In this document: positions 1 through 9,747 of the stretch, in pieces | Numbering within the stretch: position 1 is the stretch's first letter | Layout of the letters: every line of letters starts with the position of its first letter | Assembly: GCA_905618925.1 (NCBI GenBank) | Contig: CAJQTG010000012.1 | Location: 1 to 64,000 of the forward strand | Reading direction: 5' to 3' | DNA length: 64,000 bases | Source of the DNA: an uncultured Candidatus Thioglobus sp. | GTDB taxonomy: Bacteria; Pseudomonadota; Gammaproteobacteria; PS1; Pseudothioglobaceae | Position numbers and translations under genes: made by a program | The notes under the pieces: model-generated | The model's input: only the letters and a program-made list of their open reading frames with translations | The model's database searches: none | Told to the model about the DNA's origin: nothing

Positions 1-2
1 GA

Positions 3-812
3 GAAAAAGTTGAATGTCTTGCAATGACAGAGCCTAATGCAGGGTCAGATGTTCGATCCATGCAGTGTAAGGCTGAGAGAGATGGTGAGTCTTTTATAAT
101 TAATGGCTCAAAGCATTTTATTAGTCATGCAGATGTCGCTGACTACGTTATATTGTTTGCTGCTTCTGGAACTGAGAAGACTTCCAGGGGGGAAAGAAAG
201 AAAATAACTAGCTTTTTGGTTGATATAGGAACCCCAGGATTTTCTGTAGAGCCTGGATATAAAAGTGTTTCTCATAGGGGTTATCATAATTTTATTCTTA
301 ATTTTGATAATTGTCGTGTCCATGAATCTCAAGTATTAGGTGAGGTAGACCATGGATTTGATGTGGCAAATGAGTGGCTTGGAGCTACCCGATTATCGGT
401 TGCAGCAATGTGTCTTGGTAGAGCTGAAAGAGCGTTGAAAATTGCAACAGAATGGGCTGCAACACGTGAGCAATTTGGCCAAAAGATTGGTAAATTTCAA
501 GGAGTTTCTTTTAAGCTTGCTGATATGTCAATGGAGCTTCAGGCTGCGGAGCTATTGACTTTAAAAGCAGCCTGGAAGGATACTCAAGGAGAAATGACTA
601 ATAGTGATGCTGCAATGGCAAAACTAAAGGCTACAGAGACTCTTGCGATGATCTCTGATGAAGCCATTCAAATACTTGGCGGTATGGGGCTGATGGAAGA
701 GCTCCCTTTGGAGAGGATATGGAGAGATCATCGTGTTGAACGAATTTGGGATGGTACGAGTGAAATTCAAAGACATATTATCTCAAGGTCACTACTAAGA
801 CCATTTGAGTAG
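3..812 (+). CDS. Acyl-CoA dehydrogenase, 5'-truncated by window start (possible butyrobetainyl/crotonobetainyl-CoA dehydrogenase)
   Basis: Frame stays open to the window edge (EKVECLAMTEPNAGSD); ACAD signatures AMTEPNAGSD, REQFGQKIGKFQ, QILGGMGLMEELPLERIWRDHRVERIWDGTSEIQR. Confidence 0.9.
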   Translation, partial: EKVECLAMTEPNAGSDVRSMQCKAERDGESFIINGSKHFISHADVADYVILFAASGTEKTSRGERKKITSFLVDIGTPGFSVEPGYKSVSHRGYHNFILNFDNCRVHESQVLGEVDHGFDVANEWLGATRLSVAAMCLGRAERALKIATEWAATREQFGQKIGKFQGVSFKLADMSMELQAAELLTLKAAWKDTQGEMTNSDAAMAKLKATETLAMISDEAIQILGGMGLMEELPLERIWRDHRVERIWDGTSEIQRHIISRSLLRPFE

Positions 813-818
813 TCCTTT

Positions 819-2870
819 ATGAATAGAGCTAATTTGAGTCGGTTAATATCACCAAAGTCAATAGCTGTGGTTGGAAATCGTGGTGCTGATTTTGCGATTA
901 GAGAGAGTAAAAAATTAGGCTATAACCACAAGATTTGGGCAATTCATCCAACCTTAGATTTTCTTGAAGGAATTAAGTGTTACAGAGATATCAAAGACCT
1001 TCCTGAGGCTCCAGATGCAACATTTATTGCTGTTAATGCAGAATCTGCTATAGATATCGTTGCTGATTTAAAGTCGATTGGAGGAGGCGGTGCAGTTTTA
1101 TACGCTTCTGGTTTTGGAGAGGTTGGAGAAAAAGGAATAAAACGAAATCAGAGGTTGGTAGAAGCCGCTGATGGAATGCCAGTAATTGGACCGAACTGTT
1201 ATGGCTTTATCAATAGTCTTGATAGAGTTGCTTTGTGGCCAGATGTTCATGGCTGTGAGGCAGTTTCGAGCGGGGTTGCAATAATTACCCAAAGCGGCAA
1301 TATAGGTCTTAACATTACGATGCAATCGATTGGCCTTCCAATTGCTTATATGTTTACTCTTGGCAATCAAACAAATACTAATATCTCAGATATTATTCAT
1401 GCGATGCTCGATGACAATAGAGTTAGTGCAATAGGTCTTCATATTGAAGGAATTTCAGATATTAAATCGTTTGATATAGCTGCTCAAAGAGCTATTAATA
1501 AAAAAATTCCAATTGTTGCAATTAAGTCAGGACGAACTGACACTTCTGCAAAGATTGCACTAAGTCACACCAGTTCAATGACAGGTTCAGACCAACTTTT
1601 TAGTGTATTTTTTGAACGACTAGGAATAGCTAGGGTAAATACTGTTCCAGAGTTTCTTGAGACTTTAAAATTGCTAAGCATTATAGGGGTCATTGACCAT
1701 GCTGGAGTTGCATCTATGAGCTGTTCTGGTGGAGAAGCAGGAATGATGGCGGACTTAATTGATGGACTGGATATCAATTTTCCTAGCCTTGATGATCTTC
1801 ATAAAGATAGAGTCAAACTAGCACTTAATGATTTTGTTGAGGTAGATAATCCACTTGATTATCATACGTTTATTTGGGGTGATCGAAAAAGAACTTCAGA
1901 ATGCTTTAAGCAGATGATTAGTGGAAGTTTTGCTGCGATAATGTTGTTATTAGACTGGCCAAGAACTCAAGAATCAGAGCAAAAAGAATGGGACTTAACC
2001 TTATTGGCTCTCTCTGACGCGATTTCAGGAACAGGTGAGAAGGCTATAGTATTGGCTTCAATTGCAGATTGTATGCCTAAAAGGATTATTAAAAAATGCC
2101 AAAAATATGGAATCGCGCCCATGATTGGGATGGATATTTGCTTAAAAGCTCTTAATCACTCTTATAGAATTGGACTCGCTTTTGAGAATAGCTCAATGCA
2201 ATCAATAGAGATATTACGCTCATTATCTCACCCCTCTAAAATATCAAATTTAACAGAATTTGAAGGCAAAAAATTGTTGAAAAAATATGGTGTTCCTGTT
2301 CCAGATGGGGAAATTATTAGTAGCACTTCTATGGCTTTAATGGCCGCTAAAAAAATACATTACCCAATAACACTAAAGGTTTCAAATGCTGATTTGGCTC
2401 ATAAAACAGAGTTAGGTGCTGTTTTACTAAACATTAATGATTCTATAGTCCTTGAGAAAGCTTGTCAGGATTTATTTAAGATTAGCCCATCCCTTCTTCT
2501 TGAAAAAATGGCTCAAGATCCAGTTACTGAATTGATTATTGGAATGGGCCATGATCCAATTTTTGGGAAATACATTATTATTGGAAGTGGTGGTATCTTG
2601 GTAGAGCTTTTTAAAGATAGTATTCCATTACTATTTCCAGTTAGTAGAGAAGATGTTTCACTAGCCTTATCACAATTAAAAGTTTTCCCAATAATTAAAG
2701 GCTTTAGAAACAATCCAGAGGGAGATATTGAGGCGATAATTAATTGTGTAATGTCTGTTGTGAAACTAATCAATGAAAATGACATTATTGAATTGGATAT
2801 TAATCCATTATTAGTATTAAAGAGAGGGATCGGAGTTATTGCTGTAGACGCTCTTATTAAGTTAAACTAA
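819..2870 (+). CDS. Acyl-CoA synthetase (NDP/ADP-forming), fused alpha/beta type
   Basis: CoA-binding N-domain ([11 protein letters not shown]), [29 protein letters not shown]-terminal ATP-grasp ([20 protein letters not shown]); 6 bp after ACAD stop. Confidence 0.85.
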   Translation: MNRANLSRLISPKSIAVVGNRGADFAIRESKKLGYNHKIWAIHPTLDFLEGIKCYRDIKDLPEAPDATFIAVNAESAIDIVADLKSIGGGGAVLYASGFGEVGEKGIKRNQRLVEAADGMPVIGPNCYGFINSLDRVALWPDVHGCEAVSSGVAIITQSGNIGLNITMQSIGLPIAYMFTLGNQTNTNISDIIHAMLDDNRVSAIGLHIEGISDIKSFDIAAQRAINKKIPIVAIKSGRTDTSAKIALSHTSSMTGSDQLFSVFFERLGIARVNTVPEFLETLKLLSIIGVIDHAGVASMSCSGGEAGMMADLIDGLDINFPSLDDLHKDRVKLALNDFVEVDNPLDYHTFIWGDRKRTSECFKQMISGSFAAIMLLLDWPRTQESEQKEWDLTLLALSDAISGTGEKAIVLASIADCMPKRIIKKCQKYGIAPMIGMDICLKALNHSYRIGLAFENSSMQSIEILRSLSHPSKISNLTEFEGKKLLKKYGVPVPDGEIISSTSMALMAAKKIHYPITLKVSNADLAHKTELGAVLLNINDSIVLEKACQDLFKISPSLLLEKMAQDPVTELIIGMGHDPIFGKYIIIGSGGILVELFKDSIPLLFPVSREDVSLALSQLKVFPIIKGFRNNPEGDIEAIINCVMSVVKLINENDIIELDINPLLVLKRGIGVIAVDALIKLN

Positions 2871-2899
2871 GTCTAATCAGCCTTTCAATTGGTAAATTT

Positions 2900-3685
2900 A
2901 TGAACAATAGTGTTATTTGCAAAATCTATGATGACGTAATGTTGATTACCTTGGACCGGCCAAAAGCTAATGCAATTGACGCTAAAACAAGTCATGCGCT
3001 TGGTGACGCATTCATTAGTTTTAGAGATAATAATAAATTACGAGTAGCAGTTATTACAGGCGCAGGCGATCGTTTTTTTTGTGGTGGCTGGGATTTAAAA
3101 GCCGCATCTGAGGGTGAGGCAATTGATGCAGATTTTGGATTGGGTGGTTTTGCAGGGCTAACGGAGTTGTGGGATCTTGATAAACCTGTCATTGCCGCAG
3201 TAAATGGGCTGGCAGTTGGAGGAGGCTTTGAGTTAGCTTTAGCAGCCGACCTTATAATTGCAGCAGATACTGCAGAGTTTTTTGTTCCAGAAGCTACTCT
3301 AGGTATTATTCCTGATAGTGGAGGCGTTTTAAGATTGCCGCGACGATTGCCATCCGCCGTAGCAATGGACATGCTCATGACAGGTCGACGAATGGCCGTA
3401 GGTGAAGCAAAACACTTTGGCCTAGTTAATCGAAGCTGCCCTTTAAGCGAATTAGAAAATTCAGCAATAGAGTGGGCACATCAAATTGCTAAGTCTGCCC
3501 CACTTTCTCTAGCAGCAATAAAATCTGTTGTAAGAGAAACAGATCAAATGGATTTGGAAAGTGCTTATAGAGTTATGCGTTCTGGAGAAATTGAGGCTTA
3601 TCAGAAGATGTTGAATTCTGAGGATGCAAAAGAAGGCCCAAAAGCTTTTTCTGAAAAGAGATCTCCAAGCTGGAAAGGAAAATAA
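2900..3685 (+). CDS. caiD: Enoyl-CoA hydratase/isomerase family, CaiD-like (crotonobetainyl-CoA hydratase)
   Basis: Long stretches recall E. coli Cai[82 protein letters not shown]. Confidence 0.75.
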   Translation: MNNSVICKIYDDVMLITLDRPKANAIDAKTSHALGDAFISFRDNNKLRVAVITGAGDRFFCGGWDLKAASEGEAIDADFGLGGFAGLTELWDLDKPVIAAVNGLAVGGGFELALAADLIIAADTAEFFVPEATLGIIPDSGGVLRLPRRLPSAVAMDMLMTGRRMAVGEAKHFGLVNRSCPLSELENSAIEWAHQIAKSAPLSLAAIKSVVRETDQMDLESAYRVMRSGEIEAYQKMLNSEDAKEGPKAFSEKRSPSWKGK

Positions 3686-3765
3686 TCATTATCAACACTC
3701 CAGGTTTTGAATAAACTAGAACTGGGTATAATTTAGTTAATGAATTAAGTTAGGATTTAGATTTA

Positions 3766-4077
3766 ATGAAAGGATATTTTTTAACATCGATCACAATTGT
3801 TTTAGCTATTTTTACGCTAAGTTCAAATGCTAATAGTGAGGGTGAAGCTATTTATAGTGCTTTGGGCTGCATAAGTTGTCATGGCCAGAGGGGACATTCG
3901 ACAGATGAAAATATACCTTCTTTAGCTGGCAAAGACGCTGATTGGATTGTTCAGCAATTAGAATATTTTCAGTCAGGTGAACGTCAGAATTCATATATGA
4001 ATGCAATGGCTCCAATGGCTGAAGGGTTTGAACGCTCCATTGCTGAATACCTTTCTATTCAGAATTCTAAATACTAA
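3766..4077 (+). CDS. Small single-haem cytochrome c, c4-half-like
   Basis: Signal peptide, one CISCH haem motif, SLAGKDADWIVQQLEYFQSGER as in c4 cytochromes. Confidence 0.85.
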   Translation: MKGYFLTSITIVLAIFTLSSNANSEGEAIYSALGCISCHGQRGHSTDENIPSLAGKDADWIVQQLEYFQSGERQNSYMNAMAPMAEGFERSIAEYLSIQNSKY

Positions 4078-4163
4078 TATTAGTAGATAAAACTGTCCTA
4101 ATTGAAGTTTACGATACCGTTATTTTTCACGTATAATTTCCTTGAATTTTTTGGAGATTAAGA

Positions 4164-4802
4164 ATGAAAAAGACCATTATTGTTTTAGCCTATATATTAA
4201 TTGCTTCTTTTAGTAGCTCTATTTATGCTGCAGGTGATGCTGAAGCAGGTCAGGCAAAGACTGCAACATGTATGGGTTGCCATGGTCTTGCAGGTAACAG
4301 TACCATTCCTACTTTTCCTAAGTTAGCTGGTCAAGGTGAAGCTTACCTTATAAAACAATTACAACACTTTAAGTCAGGCGAAAGAAAGAATGCAATGATG
4401 AATGGTGTTGCTGGAATGCTTTCTGAGCAAGATATGATGGACATTGCGGCTTACTACTCAATCCAAACTATAAGCGAAAACAGCGCGAATGCAGACGCTG
4501 AAACTCTTGAGCTTGGACGTAAGATTTACGTTGGTGGGAAAATGGATACTCAAACGACAGCTTGTATCGCTTGTCATGGAGCTAAAGGTTTAGGTATTCC
4601 AACTGCAGGCTTCCCAGCAATTAGTGCTCAGCATGCTGACTATACTGCGTCGCAGTTAAAAGCGTTTCGTCAATATTCCATAAACGAGCAAACAGGCTCT
4701 ACAGATGTTTCTAGAGCAAATGAGATGATGGTGAATGTAGCTAAAGGTCTAACGACAGTTGAAATTGAGGCTCTCTCACAATATATAGCAGGACTTCACT
4801 AA
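4164..4802 (+). CDS. Dihaem cytochrome c4
   Basis: Signal peptide, CMGCH and CIACH motifs, tandem c4 repeats. Confidence 0.9.
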   Translation: MKKTIIVLAYILIASFSSSIYAAGDAEAGQAKTATCMGCHGLAGNSTIPTFPKLAGQGEAYLIKQLQHFKSGERKNAMMNGVAGMLSEQDMMDIAAYYSIQTISENSANADAETLELGRKIYVGGKMDTQTTACIACHGAKGLGIPTAGFPAISAQHADYTASQLKAFRQYSINEQTGSTDVSRANEMMVNVAKGLTTVEIEALSQYIAGLH

Positions 4803-4820
4803 ATTAGAGGAAGTTAAAGC

Positions 4821-5606
4821 TTAATCCATTCTTTCGGTGTTACCGTCAACTGTCATTATTTGACCAGAAATTTTACTTGCCACATTTGATATTAGGAAGG
4901 TTGCCATATTTGCAATATCCTCTTTATCCACAAATGTTTTAAGGGAGACCATTGCCTCAAAGTCTTCTGTTACTTCTTTTTCAGAAGAGCCTATTGATCT
5001 GGCCTTGGCCTCAATCACACGATTAATTCTATCGCCTGATACTGATCCTGGACAGATTGCATTTACCCTAATATTAAATTCGCCTAACTCCATAGCGAGT
5101 GACTTTGTAATTCCAATAATGGCCCATTTACTTGCAGCATAAGGAGTTCTTAATGGAAATCCAAATAGTCCAGCAGTTGAAGATAGATTAATAATTGAAC
5201 CTCCCTTCTTCTTTAAAAGTGGCACAGCAAACTTAGTAAAGTAGAAGTGGCTATTTAAATTTATATCGATTGTTTGCTTCCAGTCTTCAATCGTTAAATC
5301 TTCCATTGGTCCTGTAGGACCAGCTATTCCAACGTTATTGATAAGAGCGTCAATACTTGTAACTTTTTGTGAGAGGGTTTTGAAATATGACTTAACTGAT
5401 TCTGGATTCCCAGCATCAACATTTTCAATAAATATCCTTTTATTAAAAAGCGGGTGCTTATGAATTTCATCAATTTTTTGTTGATTAATGTCAGATAAGT
5501 AAACTGTGTGGCCTTGATCTATCAAAAAAGTAGCTATACACCATCCAAGTCCATCAGCTGAAGCTGAAATGATTATATTTTTACTAACGAAAGTGCCCTG
5601 AGACAT
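4821..5606 (-). CDS. Short-chain dehydrogenase/reductase (SDR) family oxidoreductase
   Basis: NNVGIAG, S..YAASK catalytic motif, C-terminal GQIMTVDG; atypical N-terminal nucleotide motif (SASADGLG). Confidence 0.85.
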   Translation of the reverse strand: MSQGTFVSKNIIISASADGLGWCIATFLIDQGHTVYLSDINQQKIDEIHKHPLFNKRIFIENVDAGNPESVKSYFKTLSQKVTSIDALINNVGIAGPTGPMEDLTIEDWKQTIDINLNSHFYFTKFAVPLLKKKGGSIINLSSTAGLFGFPLRTPYAASKWAIIGITKSLAMELGEFNIRVNAICPGSVSGDRINRVIEAKARSIGSSEKEVTEDFEAMVSLKTFVDKEDIANMATFLISNVASKISGQIMTVDGNTERMD

Positions 5607-6640
5607 TACTTTGTTTTTGTTAGAGCTTCAGATAGTTCTTCAGATGAAATATATCCAGTGGTACTTCCAGTTTTATCAATGACTTCGATTGTTGATCTAT
5701 CTTTTAATACTCTTGGGATTAAATCTTCAATAAAAGTATCCTCGTCATACTTGTATGTTGAAGAAGGATTAATACCCGAAGTATCAAACTTATCAATTTT
5801 AGTCATTACAGTTTTAGCTCTTAAAACTTTTGAGCGATTAACGTCTTTAACAAATGCCTTCACGTAATCATCAGCTGGATTTAGGATAATATCTTCTGGT
5901 CGTCCAACCTGAACTAATCGGCCACCATTTAATATTCCTATATGATCACCTAATTTGAGTGATTCATCCAAATCATGGGTAATAAAGACAATAGTTTTTT
6001 TGAGTTTTGACTGAAGATCAACAAGCTGGGTTTGCATTTCACTTCTAATCAAAGGGTCTAAGGCACTAAAGGCCTCATCCATTAGAAGAATTTGTGGATC
6101 AGTTGCAAGAGCTCTTGCAAGGCCTACTCTTTGCTGCATGCCACCAGATAATTGTGCGGGGTATTGATTTTCAAACCCTTGAAGTCCTACAGCATCTATT
6201 TGTCCTTGGGCAATCTCCTTTCTTTGACCCTCGGGAGCCTCCTGAATTTCAAGTCCATAAGCTACATTTTCAATAACTGTTTTATGAGGGAATAATCCAA
6301 ATCGCTGGAAAACCATACTCATAGTTTTTTTTCTAAACTCTAAAATTTCTTTTTTATCTAGACTTAATACATCAACACCGTCAACTATAACTTGACCTGA
6401 AGTAGGGTCAATGAGTCTATTAATGTGTCTAATTAAAGTTGATTTTCCTGAGCCAGAGAGGCCCATACAGACAAAAATTTCACCCTCTTTGATAGATAAT
6501 GAAACATTATCTAAGCCAACTGTATGATTAGTCTCTTCCATGACTTGTTCTTTACCTGCTCCATTTTGGACCATTGATAAAACCTGGTCAGGTTGAGGAC
6601 CAAATATTTTATAAATATTTTTAATTTCAATTTTTGACAT
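5606..6640 (-). CDS. proV: Glycine betaine/proline-type ABC transporter ATP-binding protein
   Basis: Walker A GLSGSGKST, LSGGMQQRVGLARAL, ILLMDEAFSALDPLIR; C-terminal extension; ProV-like N-terminus. Confidence 0.9.
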   Translation of the reverse strand: MSKIEIKNIYKIFGPQPDQVLSMVQNGAGKEQVMEETNHTVGLDNVSLSIKEGEIFVCMGLSGSGKSTLIRHINRLIDPTSGQVIVDGVDVLSLDKKEILEFRKKTMSMVFQRFGLFPHKTVIENVAYGLEIQEAPEGQRKEIAQGQIDAVGLQGFENQYPAQLSGGMQQRVGLARALATDPQILLMDEAFSALDPLIRSEMQTQLVDLQSKLKKTIVFITHDLDESLKLGDHIGILNGGRLVQVGRPEDIILNPADDYVKAFVKDVNRSKVLRAKTVMTKIDKFDTSGINPSSTYKYDEDTFIEDLIPRVLKDRSTIEVIDKTGSTTGYISSEELSEALTKTK

Positions 6641-6649
6641 AATGAGTGC

Positions 6650-7651
6650 TTATTTAGGTGGTTTGTTTCTTTCTTGGATTTTTTGACCGTAGGCTTGAGT
6701 AATTCTATCTAGAACAATTGCTAAAAGTACAATTGCTAACCCTGCTTCAGTTGCTTTGCCGACATTAAGTTGCTGAAGTCCAAGTAAAACTTCATCACCA
6801 AGGCCTCGAGTTCCTATCATTGAGGCAATAACAACCATGGCTAAAGCCATCATAGTGCACTGGTTGATTCCTTGCATAATATTTGGAAGAGCTAATGGCA
6901 GTTGAACGCCTAATAATTTTTGTTTATCACTTGCACCAAATGCTTCAGCGGCCTCAATGACTTCTGTATCAACCAATCGAATTCCAAGATCTGTTAAACG
7001 AACTAAAGGAGGAACTGCGTATATTACTGTTGCAATGATTGCTGGAACCGCACCTAAGCCAAAAAGCATAATCCCTGGAATCAGGTAACAAAAACTTGGT
7101 ATTGTCTGCATTAAATCAAGAACAGGAAGAGTGGCATTTCTAACTCTTACACTTCTAGCCATGGTTATGCCTAGAGGTATTCCAATTAAAATACAAAGAA
7201 TAATACCAATTAACATGATAGATGTTGTTTCAATTGCTTTGTCCCAAAATCTTGGGTGAAGAAAGCCAATAAAAAATGTACAAATTCCAACAAAAATGGT
7301 TGTGCCTATTTTTCGTCCACTGGAAAAGAAAACAATTGCTACAACCAGTGCTATGACAATTGGCCATGGCATCATCATTAAGAATTTCTTCAGAGAGAGG
7401 ATTGCTCCAAGAAGGAAATTATTGACTGCCTCGAAGTAAATTCCGTACTCTTCATTAAATACTTTGAATCCATCATTGATCCATTTCATCAATGGGATGT
7501 CTAGCCACCTTGGCCAATTATTTAGCCAGCTTGGATCCGTTAAAAGCTCCATAGCACTATCTGGCCTAAATCTTGAGCTATTAAAGCTCGTTATTAAGAG
7601 CCATATCATAATAATTGGGAAGGTTAAGTAGGTAAGTAATTTTCTAATCAT
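6650..7651 (-). CDS. proW: Glycine betaine/proline-type ABC transporter permease
   Basis: PLMKWINDGFKVF, PLGITMARSVRVRNATLPVLDLMQTIPSFCYLIPGIMLFGLGAVPAIIATVIYAVPPLVRLTDLGIR; ProW family. Confidence 0.9.
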   Translation of the reverse strand: MIRKLLTYLTFPIIMIWLLITSFNSSRFRPDSAMELLTDPSWLNNWPRWLDIPLMKWINDGFKVFNEEYGIYFEAVNNFLLGAILSLKKFLMMMPWPIVIALVVAIVFFSSGRKIGTTIFVGICTFFIGFLHPRFWDKAIETTSIMLIGIILCILIGIPLGITMARSVRVRNATLPVLDLMQTIPSFCYLIPGIMLFGLGAVPAIIATVIYAVPPLVRLTDLGIRLVDTEVIEAAEAFGASDKQKLLGVQLPLALPNIMQGINQCTMMALAMVVIASMIGTRGLGDEVLLGLQQLNVGKATEAGLAIVLLAIVLDRITQAYGQKIQERNKPPK

Positions 7652-7666
7652 AATAAATATTTTATG

Positions 7667-7699
7667 AAAAAAAAGAGCTCACTAGTGAGCTCTTTTTTT
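7667..7699 (-). terminator. Rho-independent terminator/attenuator between proX-like and proW-like genes
   Basis: A8 tract, perfect 18-bp palindrome GAGCTCACTAGTGAGCTC (7675-7692), T7 tract; able to work in either orientation. Confidence 0.85.
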
Positions 7700-7713
7700 A
7701 TGTTAAATCTAGC

Positions 7714-8730
7714 TTATAGTGCGTCTGAAACCTTGGCAGCAACTTCTGCTGAAACCCAAGTCTTCCATTCAGAGTTATTCTGCAAGTATTCCATTGCAAG
7801 AAGCTCCATATCACCATCAGCTTCGTCTTCATAGTATGCAAGTAGTTTGTTCACCGTTGCAGTTGGTATGCTATATGCTTCTAAGAAAGCTGTCTCTTCT
7901 GGATGCGTATCTGCCCATGCAGTAAGTACAGACTTATCTAAAGACATATCTTTGTATTCAGTTGCACAAGTAGCCTTGTATACATCTTTTCCATTAGCCT
8001 TTATGTCTTCAACAACATCCATCATTGCTCCCCAACAATCTGCATTGTAAGGTGGCTCTGTTAGTCTTACTAAGTCAACCTTACCCATCAAGGCTGTAGG
8101 AGCCCAGTAGTAGGTAAAGATCGGTCGATCTTTAGCAAATGCACCTGCAATTTCTGCAGCTAATGCACCACTAGAACCTGGATCAAAGTTAGTATAGTAA
8201 TTATCTAAACCATAGACACGCTGCTTGACATGGTTAATAGTGTAGCAAGTCCAACCTCCAATACAGCTTACCATTCTGCCCATACCAGGGTTTTCAGGGT
8301 CTGTAAAGAGTGCTGCAATTTCTGGATTATTCATATCTAATACAGATTTTATGCCATATTTTTCGGCTGTATTTCTGTCAACATAAAACGCTTGCTGAGA
8401 GTCTGGCGTGTTAATTCCTATATTTCTAATCGTGCCAGCAGCTTCAACAGCATCATACTGAGTTACAATATTATCATACCAAAGCTCAGTAACGATATCT
8501 AGTTGGCTATCATAGTGAGCAGCCATAATAGGTGTCGTACTTCCTCTTGTCGTCTCAACTTCACAGCCATAGCCATGCTCAAGAACAAATTGTACAATAC
8601 CTGTATGGACATTTGCACTATTCCAGTCAAAATCAGCTAGTCTAGCTTTTCCGCAGTCTGCACTTACAACTGAAGGCATAAGACTTAAAGAAATTGCTGA
8701 GATAGCTAATACTTTATTTATTAGTTTCAT
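7714..8730 (-). CDS. proX: ABC transporter substrate-binding protein, ProX/OpuAC-like (quaternary amine/osmolyte)
   Basis: Signal peptide, ProX-like fold sequence (VELWYDNIV region, YYWAPTALMGKVDLVRL), adjacent proWV. Confidence 0.8.
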   Translation of the reverse strand: MKLINKVLAISAISLSLMPSVVSADCGKARLADFDWNSANVHTGIVQFVLEHGYGCEVETTRGSTTPIMAAHYDSQLDIVTELWYDNIVTQYDAVEAAGTIRNIGINTPDSQQAFYVDRNTAEKYGIKSVLDMNNPEIAALFTDPENPGMGRMVSCIGGWTCYTINHVKQRVYGLDNYYTNFDPGSSGALAAEIAGAFAKDRPIFTYYWAPTALMGKVDLVRLTEPPYNADCWGAMMDVVEDIKANGKDVYKATCATEYKDMSLDKSVLTAWADTHPEETAFLEAYSIPTATVNKLLAYYEDEADGDMELLAMEYLQNNSEWKTWVSAEVAAKVSDAL

Positions 8731-8810
8731 TTTTTCTCCTTTGATTTTTATAGCAAAATCCTCATTAAGTACAAGGATTGATTTTTAGTATATATAAAAT
8801 TTCAGTTCAG

Positions 8811-8835
8811 GTTGAATTATATTAAATTATTCAAC
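8811..8835. promoter_or_regulatory. Dyad upstream of the proX-like gene (candidate operator)
   Basis: GTTGAAT-N11-ATTCAAC inverted repeat ~80 bp upstream of the start codon. Confidence 0.3.
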
Positions 8836-8876
8836 ACATTGTCTTCATAAAATAAATAAATATCTAAGCCATATTT

Positions 8877-9686
8877 TTAAATTAATAAGACTAGCCCTGC
8901 CGTTAAAATTAATCCTAAAATTGTACTTCGAAAAACTTCTCCATCAAGCACATGATAAATTTTCACACCTAGCCAAGAGCCAAGGACTAAAGCTGGAAGT
9001 ATCTTGAGCAGGTCATAAGCCATTTGAAGTGTGTATAGACCAGCAATAGCAAAACTTATTACCGCCATAATGCTTGTAATAAAAATAAAAGGCTCATAGG
9101 TTCCTCGCTGCGTATTTTTTGGAAGTCTTTGGAGGCCAACCCATATAGTTGGAAGTAATCCACCAAGGGCTGCAAAGCCACCCATAAATCCACTGATTAA
9201 GCCAATAAAACTGTCAATTGACTTATGTGTATTTACTTTAATCGAAAAGTTCTTACTTATAAGCATTAAAAGCGCATAAAAAACTAAAAAAATTCCTATT
9301 GATACTTTGAATATTTTAGGATCAGTAAGTTTTAGTAAAAGCATTCCAAGAGGTATGCCAATAATACCAAATATAATAAATGGCCTAAGTTTTGAAAAAT
9401 CAAGAGTTTTTCTTAATTTATACATCGGTGCGCCTGAAATTAGCAAGCAAGTGATTATGTTTAAAGGGATGGCATGAGCAGGATCTAAAATATGCAACCA
9501 AAAAGCATTAAGAACAAGTCCAGAACCAAATCCAGTAGCACCTTGAACCAATGCTGCAGTAAATGCCCCTAATAATAAAATTAATAAATAGATAGACGGA
9601 TCAAAGTTAGAAATGATCATAATAGAATTAGTCAAACTAATTAATTGAAGTATATAGATTGTTTTGTTATTTTTATTTGATTTCAA
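8877..9686 (-). CDS. TauE/SafE family membrane protein (start may be Met at 9620)
   Basis: Multi-TM; GAFTAALVQGATGFGSGLVLN and GLISGFMGGFAALGG repeats typical of TauE/SafE. Confidence 0.85.
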   Translation of the reverse strand: MKSNKNNKTIYILQLISLTNSIMIISNFDPSIYLLILLLGAFTAALVQGATGFGSGLVLNAFWLHILDPAHAIPLNIITCLLISGAPMYKLRKTLDFSKLRPFIIFGIIGIPLGMLLLKLTDPKIFKVSIGIFLVFYALLMLISKNFSIKVNTHKSIDSFIGLISGFMGGFAALGGLLPTIWVGLQRLPKNTQRGTYEPFIFITSIMAVISFAIAGLYTLQMAYDLLKILPALVLGSWLGVKIYHVLDGEVFRSTILGLILTAGLVLLI

Positions 9687-9747
9687 TATAATGATGACGT
9701 TTAATATTTCTATTTTTCTAACCTTATGAATTCTTTATTTCTCTTTT

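Noticed and set aside
2992-3378. 128-aa minus-strand ORF opposite the caiD-like gene
   Set aside because: Antisense shadow with low-complexity Ser/Pro/Ala composition; no family signature.
4071-4084. TACTAATATTAGTA symmetry at the end of the small cytochrome gene
   Set aside because: No T tract for a terminator and very AT-rich; probably chance.
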